DNA from: CAZCDS01 sp964497585
GTDB lineage: Bacteria; Desulfobacterota; Desulfomonilia; Desulfomonilales; Desulfomonilaceae
Length of the DNA: 64,000 nucleotides
Assembly: GCA_964497585.1 (NCBI GenBank)
Contig: CAZCDS010000013.1
Coordinates: 58,367-122,366 of the forward strand
Direction of reading: 5' to 3'
The position numbers and the translations under genes were made by a program. The stretch's first letter is position 1, and each line of letters starts with the position of its first letter. Below the pieces are notes generated by a model. The model did not search any database. It was not told where the DNA came from and saw nothing but the letters and a program-made list of their open reading frames with translations. Of this stretch, positions 51,058 through 60,549 are shown in pieces.

Positions 51058-51837
51058 CTAGCCCGTCCCGAAAACGATCATGCCGTACAGGATGACGAAT
51101 ATCATTGGAAACAGAGACGCAAAAGCAATCATCCCGAATCCGTCAATCATCGGGTTTCTTTCACGGAGGGACGACGAAAGCCCCACTCCAAGAGCCGTCA
51201 CCAGAGGGACCGTCACAGTCGATGTCGTAACGCCTCCTGAATCGTATGCTATGCCCACAATCTCGTCCGGAGCCACGGACGTCATGAGCATCACCACCAC
51301 GTATCCCCCAATGATCAGATACTGTACCGGCCACCCTTTCAGGATCCTGATGATGCCGACGACGATGGCGAATCCCACGGATGTGGCCACCGTGAGGCGA
51401 ATTCCCATCGCGTAGGACCTCATGGCCGATACGTCCTCACTGATCAGTCCGGCCTGGGCGGTTACTTTGGAGGCTTCCTCACTTACGGCGATAAGCGCGG
51501 GTTCGGCAATGGTTGTGGAGAAGCCCAATCCGAATCCGAAGACGAGCAGCCAGACCAGGCTTCCTTTCCGCGCAAAGGCGTCGGCCATAGCCTCCCCAAG
51601 GGGAAACAGTCCCATTTCCAGTCCCAGCACGAAGAAGGCCAAACCCAGCACAACGAGCACACTGCCTCCGCAGACTTCAACGACGTTCGGCAGCGGCTTG
51701 TTGAGCACAGCGACCTGAAATATCGTGATAACCAATATGATGGGGGCGAGATCCCTCAGTGCTTCGGCGAATTTTCTCCCCAGTAACCGTAGCGGATCAA
51801 GAATCAATTTGCGGAGGGACAGTCTCCCGGTATCCAC
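51058..51837 (-). CDS. DUF1538 membrane protein (first of pair, UmpA/UmpB-like)
   Basis: 259 residues, about seven membrane helices, with a short cytoplasmic N-terminus. Motifs parallel the partner: FFVLGLEMGLFPLGEAMADA, LGFSTTIAEPALIAVSEEAS, IAYDSGGVTTSTVTVPLVTA, GMIAFASLFPMIFVILYGM. The two proteins are clearly homologous and probably form a heteromer. GTG start with GGAG 8 bases upstream. The Asp in YDSGG and the Glu in AEPAL are candidates for ion binding. Confidence 0.82.
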   Translation of the reverse strand: MDTGRLSLRKLILDPLRLLGRKFAEALRDLAPIILVITIFQVAVLNKPLPNVVEVCGGSVLVVLGLAFFVLGLEMGLFPLGEAMADAFARKGSLVWLLVFGFGLGFSTTIAEPALIAVSEEASKVTAQAGLISEDVSAMRSYAMGIRLTVATSVGFAIVVGIIRILKGWPVQYLIIGGYVVVMLMTSVAPDEIVGIAYDSGGVTTSTVTVPLVTALGVGLSSSLRERNPMIDGFGMIAFASLFPMIFVILYGMIVFGTG

Positions 51838-52783
51838 GCTACTTCTCCGGATAGTCTTGCTCTGAGCGCTTCATCGATGGTTCCCGCGTCCGGATCGGGG
51901 TGGTACGGCACAAGTGAAGAGCACACCGGCACGTCAATTCCCCGCCGTTTTCCTTGAGATCCCGAACTCTTGTCGTTATCCACAAGGGCGCGATTTTGCA
52001 GCGCCCATTCCGAGCCCGTCCCCGGAGCTCCCCTGGTACTACGGTAGACGGCTGAGGCTCGCAGAGGAATTGACGAAGTTCCTTCCTATCCCACACACGA
52101 GCGCCGTGTCAACATATCAGGGAGCGTTCCAAGTCACCATGAGCTGTGATCGATCTCCACCATTGAGTCAAATGACCACGGTGATACCGCGCTCATTCAA
52201 GCCGTTCGCAATTGGTGCATGGACGTGGTGAAACTCTTCCTCGAGAGAAGGGCTCCTCCCAATACACCCAACAACGAAGGACAAAGCGCTCCGAGTTACG
52301 CCAGAAATCTCGGCCTCGAGAGGATGGCAGAGCTGCTCAGAAGCCGCAAGGCCGGGTGAGCGCAGCGTCGGATTCGGCAAGGCTTACTCCAAACTTTCGA
52401 TTTGTCTGGCAGGAAGCCTTGGACATGGATGGAGGCCACCGATCGGTAGGCGGCAGGCTGTGCCGGTAAGGGTGCCGTGAAGTCAGGAAATTTCTCGGAA
52501 CCGAGCCGGGCAGTTGCCCTCAGTGGTGTTGCCGTTCTCACTTCGCAATGGCATAATCACAGATACGGCAATGATCATTGTTCCGGCGCGAGTAGACGTC
52601 GAGAGAAAGAACGAAGGCGTACATAGACTCGACAGGTGACAGCAACGTAGGTGAGGCTTTTCTTGTCCTCAAGGGCGCAGGGCGAGTTTTGCCGTGGCCG
52701 TAAGCGAAGACCGATTTGGGAAGCGTAAAGCCTTTCTCGTTGATAGCCGATGGTATCAGAAATCATGGCCGGGAGGTGTTTCA
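51838..52783. other. Long gap holding an ankyrin relic
   Basis: About 950 bases, the upstream region of the DUF1538 operon on one side and of a small exported protein on the other. Besides the ankyrin tail at 52150-52359 I see no gene. Confidence 0.35.
52150..52359 (+). pseudogene. C-terminal remnant of an ankyrin-repeat gene
   Basis: The frame is open from just after a stop (TGA 52147-52149) to TGA 52357-52359. It reads NDHGDTALIQAVRNWCMDVV, KLFLERRAPPNTPNNEGQSA, PSYARNLGLERMAELLRSRK, about two ankyrin repeats and the usual terminal cap. There is no ribosome site and no signal peptide, and the sequence before the stop is not ankyrin-like, so the 5' part has been lost. Confidence 0.55.
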
Positions 52784-53122
52784 ATGACAAACAGGAAGAT
52801 AGGGTTGGCAGTTTCTGTACTTGTAGTGGTGGTGTTGGCCTGCCCTGCAGCATTTGGGACCACGTCCCGTTCCGCTCCAGGTGACGTAGTACAGTTAGCC
52901 GTTCCCTCCACAGCGAAGGCCGGTGCAGAGAGGACGCTGATCGCCTTCACCGCGGCAGAATTGGGCGTTTCTCAAGGCATCCAGCAGGACTTGCAGAAGC
53001 GGCAGGCAGTGGGCGTCGCTCAGGACAAGAAACGTTTGCGTAAGAGAAGCTCGGACATCAACGCCCAGATCAAGAAGAGGCAAAAAGCCCTCGATGACGT
53101 ACTGAAGGATAGGTTCAAGTAA
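52784..53122 (+). CDS. Small exported basic coiled-coil protein
   Basis: 112 residues. ATG 52784 has GGGAGGTG 5 bases upstream. A signal peptide spans about 1-26 (CPAAFG-TTS). The C-terminal half is helical and strongly basic (KRQAVGVAQDKKRLRKRSSD, INAQIKKRQKALDDVLKDRF). No family recognised. The size and charge could fit a periplasmic nucleic-acid- or envelope-binding protein, but nothing in the sequence proves it. Confidence 0.55.
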   Translation: MTNRKIGLAVSVLVVVVLACPAAFGTTSRSAPGDVVQLAVPSTAKAGAERTLIAFTAAELGVSQGIQQDLQKRQAVGVAQDKKRLRKRSSDINAQIKKRQKALDDVLKDRFK

Positions 53123-53406
53123 GCCATCTCCGGAATTCAATCGCGCAAAGAGTCTAGCGGGCAGGGCCCTTCTGAAAAAGAAGCTTGCCGTGGACGGCGA
53201 TGAATCCAGTCTGTGATTCCAAGGATTACCGCACTGCCAGGGATCGCGGGAAGCGCACAGGCGGCCCGGCGGTGAGCGTTGTCGGTCCCCGCCTCAAGAA
53301 ATCCCAAATTACGGGCTGGCTCGCCCTCGGGGTGCCCGCACTTCGTTACGTGCCGGAAGCTCAAATCCGCTGTGAACTCCAATCTCAAGAAGAAGACTTG
53401 CTGACC

Positions 53407-54594
53407 CTATTCGAAGCGCATGGCCGTGACCACGTCGAGGCGGCTGGCCTGCAGGGAAGGATAGAGCCCGGCAACCACACCTATTGAGATGGTAAAAACG
53501 AGGTCCATGAGTACGCTCGTCGACATCACGTAACTGGAGACCTCTACGCCGAGTGGCCCCCGGAGGGCCTGCACCGCGACCAGGCCGAAGACTACGCCGG
53601 CGATTCCGGCCATGAGGCTTATGAGGACCGACTCGGTGAGGAACTGGGCTCGTATGGTAAACTCGTGCGCCCCGAGAGCTTTTCTCAGGCCGATTTCTCG
53701 GGTTCTGTCCTGAATCGCGGCGAGCATTACATTGGTGAGGCCCACCTTACCGAGAATGAACGTGACCACGAGCGACGCGTAAATAAACAGCTTCACGATA
53801 TAAACGAGAGTCTGTACTCTGTTGACACGTTCCGGAAAGTAGATGAGCCGTATGCCTTCCTCGTAACCCTGGTGTGAGTCTTTTAGTAAGGTCATGATCC
53901 GCCCGTGGGCCGGCTTGACCCACTTCCAATCGTCCACGCGCACGTACATGATCCCGATTTTGTCGAGGCCGTGGAACAGTGTCTGGGCTGTAGTAATGGG
54001 CACAAAAATACCCGAGCGAATCTCCGTGTGCTGAATGCCGCCGAGATGCCCGATTACTCTAAAACTCGAGTTAGCCACTCGGATCACCCTCCCGACCGGG
54101 TCAGCCCCTTTGAAAAGGAATTTGACAACATCCTTCCCGATTACGCATACTTGTCTTCGGCCCACCACATCCGACGCGCTGATGAGACGACCATCGAGTA
54201 CGTGAGGTGTCTGTGTCTTCCAGTAGGATTGATCCACCCCGATAAGACCGGCCATCCAATCGGTCGTTCGATAGGTTGCCATGATCCGGGGATTGGTGAC
54301 GACTGGGGCTACGGCCACTACGTGAGGGAGCCTTTTCAGTCGCTCCACGTCGCGCATATAGTATTGGCCGGGGTGGAGGTTATCCTCGTGGTTGTCCCAT
54401 TCGGCCATCATGACCGTGGCTTCACCGAGCAGCTCCAAATTCTCCCCGAGCTTGCTTTCCACGGAATCGCCCATGGTCCTTATGACGATGAATCCGGCAG
54501 TGCCGAAGGCAATAGCAGCCATGACGGCTTTGTAGCGGCGACGGTTGCGCATGACCTGCCGCCAGCACATGGTCAGGTGATCACCAAGCTTCAA
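53407..54594 (-). CDS. FtsX/MacB-type ABC transporter permease
   Basis: 395 residues with the four-helix layout of MacB/LolC permeases: helix 1 near the N-terminus (MAAIAFGTAGFIVIRTMGDS), a large periplasmic MacB_PCD-like domain (about 45-270), then three helices at the end with the conserved loop DRTREIGLRKALGAHEFTIR and ATRLDVV-like QASRLDVVTAMRFE. I chose the TTG at 54594 because GGAGGAGG lies 8 bases ahead; the GTG at 54630 is an alternative. The ATPase and a membrane-fusion partner are not adjacent in the window. Confidence 0.85.
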   Translation of the reverse strand: MKLGDHLTMCWRQVMRNRRRYKAVMAAIAFGTAGFIVIRTMGDSVESKLGENLELLGEATVMMAEWDNHEDNLHPGQYYMRDVERLKRLPHVVAVAPVVTNPRIMATYRTTDWMAGLIGVDQSYWKTQTPHVLDGRLISASDVVGRRQVCVIGKDVVKFLFKGADPVGRVIRVANSSFRVIGHLGGIQHTEIRSGIFVPITTAQTLFHGLDKIGIMYVRVDDWKWVKPAHGRIMTLLKDSHQGYEEGIRLIYFPERVNRVQTLVYIVKLFIYASLVVTFILGKVGLTNVMLAAIQDRTREIGLRKALGAHEFTIRAQFLTESVLISLMAGIAGVVFGLVAVQALRGPLGVEVSSYVMSTSVLMDLVFTISIGVVAGLYPSLQASRLDVVTAMRFE

Positions 54595-54908
54595 CCCTTT
54601 GTCCTCCTCCACCGGACGTGAGCCGCGCACACGAATTCACCCGTCGGCTCAGAGAGGAAATTTTACTTTACCACTTTTCCTTCTTCAAGCCAATGCCCCG
54701 GGGTCTTATCTGTCGGTTTTGTCCGGTCGAGTCATGCCCGTTTCAAGGAGGAGGAGTCGATCCATGTGTCGCCCGGCCTGCGGCAGAAGACTCATGCTCG
54801 GCGCACGTGCAGATCGCTATTCCTCCGGGGCAGCGATGGTGGTAAAGTTACTTTCTTTGCCCGAAGTATCCGGAAAGAAAACGGCAGGTGACCACGAGAG
54901 AGGAACGG

Positions 54909-56363
54909 ATGGGGCTCGACCGCGCAAAGACGTCCCAGGGCTCGGTGATGAAGGCGATAGTAAGTCGGTTTGCCTTCCTGCTCTCCGCGCAGGGAGTGGA
55001 AGGCGTGGCCACGACGCTGTTCGGCCTCTACTTGGCCTGGTTGGATGCTACATTCTATGGCGAAGTGATGTATGCCACGGTCGCCGGGGGGATCCTCTTC
55101 AAGGTTGTTCAGTACGGTCTCTACTACCCGCTGGTGGGGGATCTCACCAAAACGGAACAGGAAGGCGTTCCGGAAATCATCAACCAGGTCAACATCATCA
55201 AAGTCCTTTTGTTGGTCGTGTCGATGCTGGTAGTCTGGCTGTTCGGTTTCTTTAAGGGCCTTTCCTTTCGCATGGCGTGGCTCCTCTTCTTCGTGTCCCT
55301 GGGATTCGGGCTGGAAGCCCTGGCGGAGACTTTTTTCGCGGAATTTCGGGTACGAGGTCGTCAGGACCAGGAGGCTCGTATCAAGATCGCCGGTTCCGTA
55401 CTCGGTTATGGGTTCGGATTCGTTACGGCTTTTCTGGGTATGAGCCCGCTGGTGGTGGGCCAGTTCAGGTTGATCTCGGGGATTGTCCGGCTTGTTTTGG
55501 GATTCACGCTCTATGCCGGGCGATACTCTGCCCGACTCCTCATGAGAAGCGAATGGCATGTGATCCTGTTGGTGGTCAGGGCTGCCACGGTCTTTGCGCT
55601 CATTGAGATTCTGGGAATCCTGTACAACCGGGTAAATATATTCTTCCTCGAGGATGTTGTCGGTGTGACGCGGATGGGCTTTTACACGGCCGCGTTTACT
55701 GTGGTGGACTCGGTGTCTCTTCTTGGTTCGGAGCAGCTTCTCGGCTGGGTAATATTCCCGGTGCTGGCAGCGCTCTGGTGGAAAAACCGCAAGAATGTCA
55801 CGCCACTGGTACGGAGCACCGCTCAATGGTTACTGGTACTATCGTATCCTCCGATGTTCTGTTTATATATCTGGAGCGACCTCATCATCGGAACGGTCTT
55901 TCCTGGGGAATTCCGGCCCGCGGCCTGGATGACGAGATACCTGATCTGGACCATCGTGCTCTCCTTCGAGTGCAACCTCTTCTGCTACGTGATGATGGTG
56001 ACAGGCGCGGCTAAGATATTGCTCGCATTTACCGCAATCACGACCGCGTTGTGTTTCTTCTTCAACATGGTTCTTGTCTACCCATATGGCCTCCTCGGCG
56101 GATGTCTGGTAATTATCCTGACCAAGCTGACCATGACACTTCTGACCTTTGTGTACTGCCAGCTCAGATTTCGTTTCCTCAGGATCGTCGATTTCCTCTT
56201 CCCGGGCTTGCTGGCCGCTGGGTGTCTCGGGCTCTTCCTTCTCCTGGAACCTCACATGTTGGTGCAGCGGGCGGTGCTCATCACCTTCATATTCTATTGT
56301 CTCGTTCTCTGGCGATTCGGCAGACGCTTCATGGGACGTATGCCGAGACAGAGGCTCGAGTGA
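54909..56363 (+). CDS. MOP-superfamily flippase (polysaccharide/lipid exporter)
   Basis: 484 residues with about 12-14 membrane helices over the whole length, as in Wzx/MurJ-type proteins. Characteristic parts: SAQGVEGVATTLFGLYLAWL, EILGILYNRVNIFFLEDVVG, ARFYTAA-like GFYTAAFTVVDSVSLLGSEQ, IIGTVFPGEFRPAAWMTRYL. It probably flips a lipid-linked glycan or precursor across the inner membrane. ATG 54909 follows GAGAGGAA; a GTG lies 21 bases upstream. No glycosyltransferase genes are next to it, so its cargo is unknown. The 54595-54908 gap before it holds no gene I can see. Confidence 0.8.
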   Translation: MGLDRAKTSQGSVMKAIVSRFAFLLSAQGVEGVATTLFGLYLAWLDATFYGEVMYATVAGGILFKVVQYGLYYPLVGDLTKTEQEGVPEIINQVNIIKVLLLVVSMLVVWLFGFFKGLSFRMAWLLFFVSLGFGLEALAETFFAEFRVRGRQDQEARIKIAGSVLGYGFGFVTAFLGMSPLVVGQFRLISGIVRLVLGFTLYAGRYSARLLMRSEWHVILLVVRAATVFALIEILGILYNRVNIFFLEDVVGVTRMGFYTAAFTVVDSVSLLGSEQLLGWVIFPVLAALWWKNRKNVTPLVRSTAQWLLVLSYPPMFCLYIWSDLIIGTVFPGEFRPAAWMTRYLIWTIVLSFECNLFCYVMMVTGAAKILLAFTAITTALCFFFNMVLVYPYGLLGGCLVIILTKLTMTLLTFVYCQLRFRFLRIVDFLFPGLLAAGCLGLFLLLEPHMLVQRAVLITFIFYCLVLWRFGRRFMGRMPRQRLE

Positions 56364-56474
56364 CCAATCCCGATACGTCACAGAGTGAAGGAGAGACCTT
56401 TATACGAATGCGTTTTCGAATGCGTGAGATTCCGGCGGAGTCGTCCAACAGCTTGCGACGTGAACTCCTCCTTT

Positions 56475-56525
56475 CACCAGTCTGAAAAGGGAGTGTGGGG
56501 GATTTTAACGGTCGGTGGCCAGGTC
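56475..56525 (-). repeat. Dispersed intergenic repeat, partial copy
   Basis: On the minus strand, CTGGCCAC...GTTAAAATCCCCC followed by CTCCCTTTTCAG resembles the right half of the repeats at 26671 and 35403 (GGCCAC..TT..AATCCCCCCTC). The hairpin half is missing. Confidence 0.35.
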
Positions 56526-58731
56526 AGTTTTTCGTATAGAAGATGCTCACGGAATCGAGGTCTTCCGCGAACGCGTCGAATGCACGATCAAAGGCCTGCT
56601 GGCATTGCTCTACCGTGGGTCGCTCCAGGGGATTCATCTGCAACATGCCGGAGACGATGGAGGCCACTTGCATGAATCGGGGACTTCCCTTGAGGAAAGG
56701 ATTGAGTTCCGTGAGAGGAGGCCTGGGATGACTCCTCACCAACTGGATGAGTCTTGCCATACCCTCGCGAGTCTTCGGAACCCGTACTTTGATGGGTGCC
56801 TTGCCGGTGAGAAGCGCGGTCAGCACGGCCCCGACACTGTAGAGATCCGACTCGTAACTGCTCCGCCCCTTTGCCTGTTCCGGAGCCATAAACAGCAGCG
56901 TTCCTACGAGCTTGCCCTTGAAGAAGTCCGGCTCCGCGCCCGGTCCCATCGCGAGCCCCGTTCCGAAATCGATAATCTTTATTCGGTTGATATTCTCGTT
57001 CTCGTCGAGAGTGAAGAGGATGTTGTCAGTCTTAAGATCACGGTGGACAACTTGTCGCCGCTGGAAATGCCTGAGACACTCCAACAGTTGGTTGATAATG
57101 ACCCGCAGGGTTCGAACCGTGAGTTTGCTCGGTGCCGGAGACGACGGGTCGTAGGTCTCCATTCGATTCTGCTTCACGAGATGGGTGAGGCTGTCATTGG
57201 GATAGTAACCTATGATAAGGACCAGTTGGTCGTCTTGCTCGACCAGGCCATGATATTCGACAATATATGGGTGCTGCCGGTCCGGGGGGAGCACCTCTCC
57301 GGGCCTGTCAGCCGAGGTCTGGACTCGTGAGTGAATCGCGCCTTCATAGCTGAGAAAATCGGCGTTGTGGGCCCGAGAACCGGACGGTTCGGCCTTGACT
57401 GTCTTGAGGGCCACGATCATGTCCTTATGTATACCGATGCTCACCTTTCCCATGCCGCCCGACGAGATGTCACCGAGAATCTTGACCGCGTCTCCATGGA
57501 TGCTCCCCGGATTCTCTAACGAATCCGCAAAGAGCTTCATCAGAGCAGCCATCTCTTCCTTGGTCTTGGAGCTGTATGCGGGGCCGCTCTCTGCGATTTC
57601 TTGCGCGCTTTGTTTTTCCACCACGTCCCGGTCGACCCGATCCTTGTATACCTCGACCGCGACGGAGGCCATGGCACTGGAGCGTCGGCGATCGCCATGG
57701 TAGCTCCCGAAGCTGCTGTAATATCGGTATGCCAGGTATTGCTCGGCTTGTGTGGCGTATCGGTTGGCCTTGTAATGTTTGTACAGCCGGTACGTTTTCT
57801 TGAGGAGCGTCCCTCCACGTTTTTTTTTGCCGGTGAGGGATCTGGCGCGACGCGAGATCTCCCTGCCGTCTTCGATGTCGCAATAATCGGAGGGGATTTC
57901 GAAAAAGTTCGAAAAATCAATGAGCGAGATCAGGGCGAGATGGACCGAGAGCCCTTCCAGGTCTGTTAAGCTCTTTCTCGTTTGGATCAGGTAGTCGAGT
58001 ATCTCTTCGTTGAGCAGAGCGGACAGTGAATCCCGGTAGTACCCCGACGACACCCAATCCACGGAAAAGCCGCATCGGAAGAGAAACCAGGCCAACCGCC
58101 GAAGATCCTTCTCCAGGTCTTTTGCCGGGTGTTTGAACAACGCGGTGAAGGAGCGTCGCAGCTCACTGCCCGCTGTCATGTGAAATATCTGCTGAATCGC
58201 ACTGCGTATCAATTCGGCAACGCGGCGAAAGGCAAGATCGGCTGGTTCCTTTTCCGAAGCCACCTCGGAGGCCAGGACCATGCGGGGACCTTCGTCGCGG
58301 GGAAGGTAGTATTTGACGCATTTCTCGTTGATCGTCCTGAGTTGCTCTTGAATCTCGCGAAGCTCTACCTCACCGGGTCTGCCGTTTTCTTTGGAGTCGA
58401 TCCATTTCAGCGCGTACCCGAACACGCGACGCCCCTCTTCTATCCTTTCAATCTCCATCTTGCTATCGAGGATGGTTTGAAAGTCGCCGAAACTCTGGGA
58501 TTCTCTGATAATTTTGAAGAGGGCCTCGTAGTAGTCCAACTGGTTCCTTTCCAAGAGGGGAAGAACGTCCCGGATAACAAAAAGCAGATAGGGAAACCTG
58601 TGCCTCACGATCCGGCCGACGTACCCGATGGGGTCTACTTCTCCCTTGCGGGCCGCCGCAGCCAACTCGTCGTAGTGCCGAATCACCCGGTAAAGGAGTT
58701 CGCGCAGAGAGCTTGCATCAGTCGCCTTCAT
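56524..58731 (-). CDS. Large Ser/Thr protein kinase with an unfamiliar N-terminal half
   Basis: 735 residues, no membrane helix. The C-terminal part (from about 430) is a complete Hanks kinase: GDISSGGMGKVSIGIHKDMI, VALKTVKAE, VVHRDLKTDNILF (HRD intact), IIDFGTGLA and TLLFMAPEQAKGRSS. The first 430 residues are helical and charged, with regions such as LYRVIRHYDELAAAARKGEV, VIRDVLPLLERNQLDYYEAL and KKRGGTLLKKTYRLYKHYKA. They match no sensor or scaffold domain I know. The start at 58731 has GGAG about 10 bases upstream. It lies alone on its strand. Confidence 0.88.
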   Translation of the reverse strand: MKATDASSLRELLYRVIRHYDELAAAARKGEVDPIGYVGRIVRHRFPYLLFVIRDVLPLLERNQLDYYEALFKIIRESQSFGDFQTILDSKMEIERIEEGRRVFGYALKWIDSKENGRPGEVELREIQEQLRTINEKCVKYYLPRDEGPRMVLASEVASEKEPADLAFRRVAELIRSAIQQIFHMTAGSELRRSFTALFKHPAKDLEKDLRRLAWFLFRCGFSVDWVSSGYYRDSLSALLNEEILDYLIQTRKSLTDLEGLSVHLALISLIDFSNFFEIPSDYCDIEDGREISRRARSLTGKKKRGGTLLKKTYRLYKHYKANRYATQAEQYLAYRYYSSFGSYHGDRRRSSAMASVAVEVYKDRVDRDVVEKQSAQEIAESGPAYSSKTKEEMAALMKLFADSLENPGSIHGDAVKILGDISSGGMGKVSIGIHKDMIVALKTVKAEPSGSRAHNADFLSYEGAIHSRVQTSADRPGEVLPPDRQHPYIVEYHGLVEQDDQLVLIIGYYPNDSLTHLVKQNRMETYDPSSPAPSKLTVRTLRVIINQLLECLRHFQRRQVVHRDLKTDNILFTLDENENINRIKIIDFGTGLAMGPGAEPDFFKGKLVGTLLFMAPEQAKGRSSYESDLYSVGAVLTALLTGKAPIKVRVPKTREGMARLIQLVRSHPRPPLTELNPFLKGSPRFMQVASIVSGMLQMNPLERPTVEQCQQAFDRAFDAFAEDLDSVSIFYTKN

Positions 58732-59043
58732 GTACGATCGACTCCAGACCCGTTTCCCTGGAAAGAGAAGCAAGCCGACTTCGGGGTCTCAGACGACGGC
58801 GCCCCGACGAGGCGCAGAGGGTAGCAGCGGGTGTCGGTCCCTGCGGGCTCGAATCCCACATGGCCATCGGATCTTGCCCCGGCCATGGACGAGGAGAACA
58901 GCAACGCCTGACCGCAGTGAAAAAACCTATCCGGATATGTCAACATAGGGGATCGACACGCACGCTGTCAACGGCAAAAGCTTCCAATAATTGCGCTGTC
59001 CGCGTCAGTGAAATCGCGCCTTTTCTTGTCCTTTGGCTTTACA
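58732..59043. other. Gap between the kinase and the ankyrin pseudogene
   Basis: About 310 bases. A GGGCTCGAATCCCAC string near 58846-58860 recalls a tRNA T-arm, but the acceptor and other arms cannot be paired. No gene is seen. Confidence 0.3.
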
Positions 59044-60549
59044 TCAGAACTTCCAGATTCTTTTCCCCCGTTCCAGGAGGATCCTTGCCACGGCGCTGTA
59101 GTGCTTCGCCTTTGCGAGGTCCAGTGCTGTCTGTCCTTGAGCGTTCTTGGCGTGGATGTCCGCTCCCTGTGCAAGAAGAACCCGGACAATCTCTAGGTCT
59201 CCCGAATCGCAGGCCTTCATGAGGGCCATTTCTCCTTTATGGTTCTGTGCGTTCACATCCACTCCCCGGTCCAGGAACATCCGAACCAATGCCATACTCC
59301 GCCTCCCGGTCAGATCCGCTTTTTCCTTCAATTCCTCATCGACCGCGCCTTCGACGAATTCTTTGAAGACTCTACCCAGGAGATTCCAGCCTGTCCCCGA
59401 ACACGCACTTATGAGCCCAGTATCACCTGCCTTGTTTCTGCCGTTAATGTCCGCGCCCGCGGCCAATAGCATCTTCACCGTCTCAACATTTCCGGCTCTG
59501 AGAGCATGACCTGCTCCGCAGAGGAGTGGCCCAGGTTCTGAGTTAGTCTCTGGCAGTATCTGGACCTCAATCGGTGAGGATGAGGCGCAAGCGATACAGC
59601 GTTGAGCAGATCATCGGTAGCTTCGAGAGGCGGAGGCCTGTTGTCTCAGGGACGGACTGTGAAAGAGGTGAGCCGCGACCTGGGGGTGACTCGCGACCTA
59701 TTACCGATGGAAAAAGGAATATGGGGGTCTGAAGGTCGCCAACGCAAAGCGTCTGAAGGAGCGGGAGTGGAGCGGGAGAATTCCCGATTAAAGAAGGCCG
59801 TTGCGGAATTGATCTTGGACAAGGTCACATTGAAGGAACCCTGGAAGGAAATTAGCTGTTTTAGTTAAGACTTCATCTGGCATTTCTGCCATAAGCAGAC
59901 GGACGACTGGTAGGTGTCCCTGATATGATGCCTGAATGAGTAATGATTCCCCATCGGTCCCCACCTTGCCGACTCCTGCTCCTTTGTCCAGGAGCAGTTT
60001 CACGATCCGGACGTGACCTCCGGCCGCTGCCCATACGATCGCATGTATGCCGAGTTTGCCTCGTGCATTGACGTCCTCTCCCTTTTTCAGGAGCTTCTGA
60101 ACATCCTGTAATCGCCCGTCTTTTGACACTTTCATGAGGGGGGTCAGCCCGGCGGAGTCAAAACCGGCTCCCTTGGACATGAGGAAATCCGCCACTTCTT
60201 GGTGTCCCATGAGATATCCGGTGATGAGGGCAGTCGCACCTTTTTTGTTCTTTCGGTGGATGTCGGCGCCCCGATCGACGAGAAGCTTGACCACCTCAGC
60301 ATGTCCCATTGCTGCAGCCCTGATCAAAGGGCTGTCCCCTTCAGAATCTGCAGTGTTGATATCCGCACCTTTGCTGAGAAGACCTTTCACTCCCTTGAGA
60401 TCTCCCATCATCGCCGCATCCATCAGTCCCCGCTCTTTCCATGTCCAAGATTCAGCGATGTTGAAAGACCCTGTGAACAGAAAAGCAGACGCCACCGCGA
60501 GTGCGACAACCCTCCATGAAGTCCGAGCAAAGTGCCGGCTGCTGAACAT
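59044..60549 (-). pseudogene. Exported ankyrin-repeat gene broken by an IS3-family remnant
   Basis: Two halves of one ankyrin gene flank an insertion. The 5' half (60549 to about 59876) starts MFSSRHFARTSWRVVALAVA with a signal peptide and has about six repeats (GDSPLIRAAAMGHAEVVKLL). The 3' half (about 59555 to 59044) has GHALRAGNVETVKMLLAAGA, GEMALMKACDSGDLEIVRVL and a terminal repeat. If 59549-59875 is removed, leaving one copy of TCTGGCA, the frame reads straight through (RLLMAEMPETNSEPGPLL). The frame is open up to 60675, but the signal peptide supports 60549. In its present state the 5' half would end in antisense insertion sequence. Confidence 0.75.
59556..59875 (+). mobile_element. 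Decayed IS3-family orfA remnant flanked by a 7-base direct repeat
   Basis: From ATG 59580 three plus-strand frames together rebuild an IS3-type OrfA: MRRKRYSVEQIIGSFERRR, then LLSQGRTVKEVSRDLGVTRD, then YYRWKKEYGGLKVANAKRLK, then ERENSRLKKAVAELILDKVT. Frameshifts separate the pieces, and OrfB (the integrase) is absent, so the element cannot move by itself. TCTGGCA flanks it at 59549-59555 and 59876-59882. IS3 elements usually duplicate 3-5 bases, so part of the 7 may be coincidence. Confidence 0.75.

Noticed and set aside
58846..58860. tRNA T-arm-like string GGGCTCGAATCCCAC
   Set aside because: No matching acceptor, D or anticodon arms could be drawn around it.
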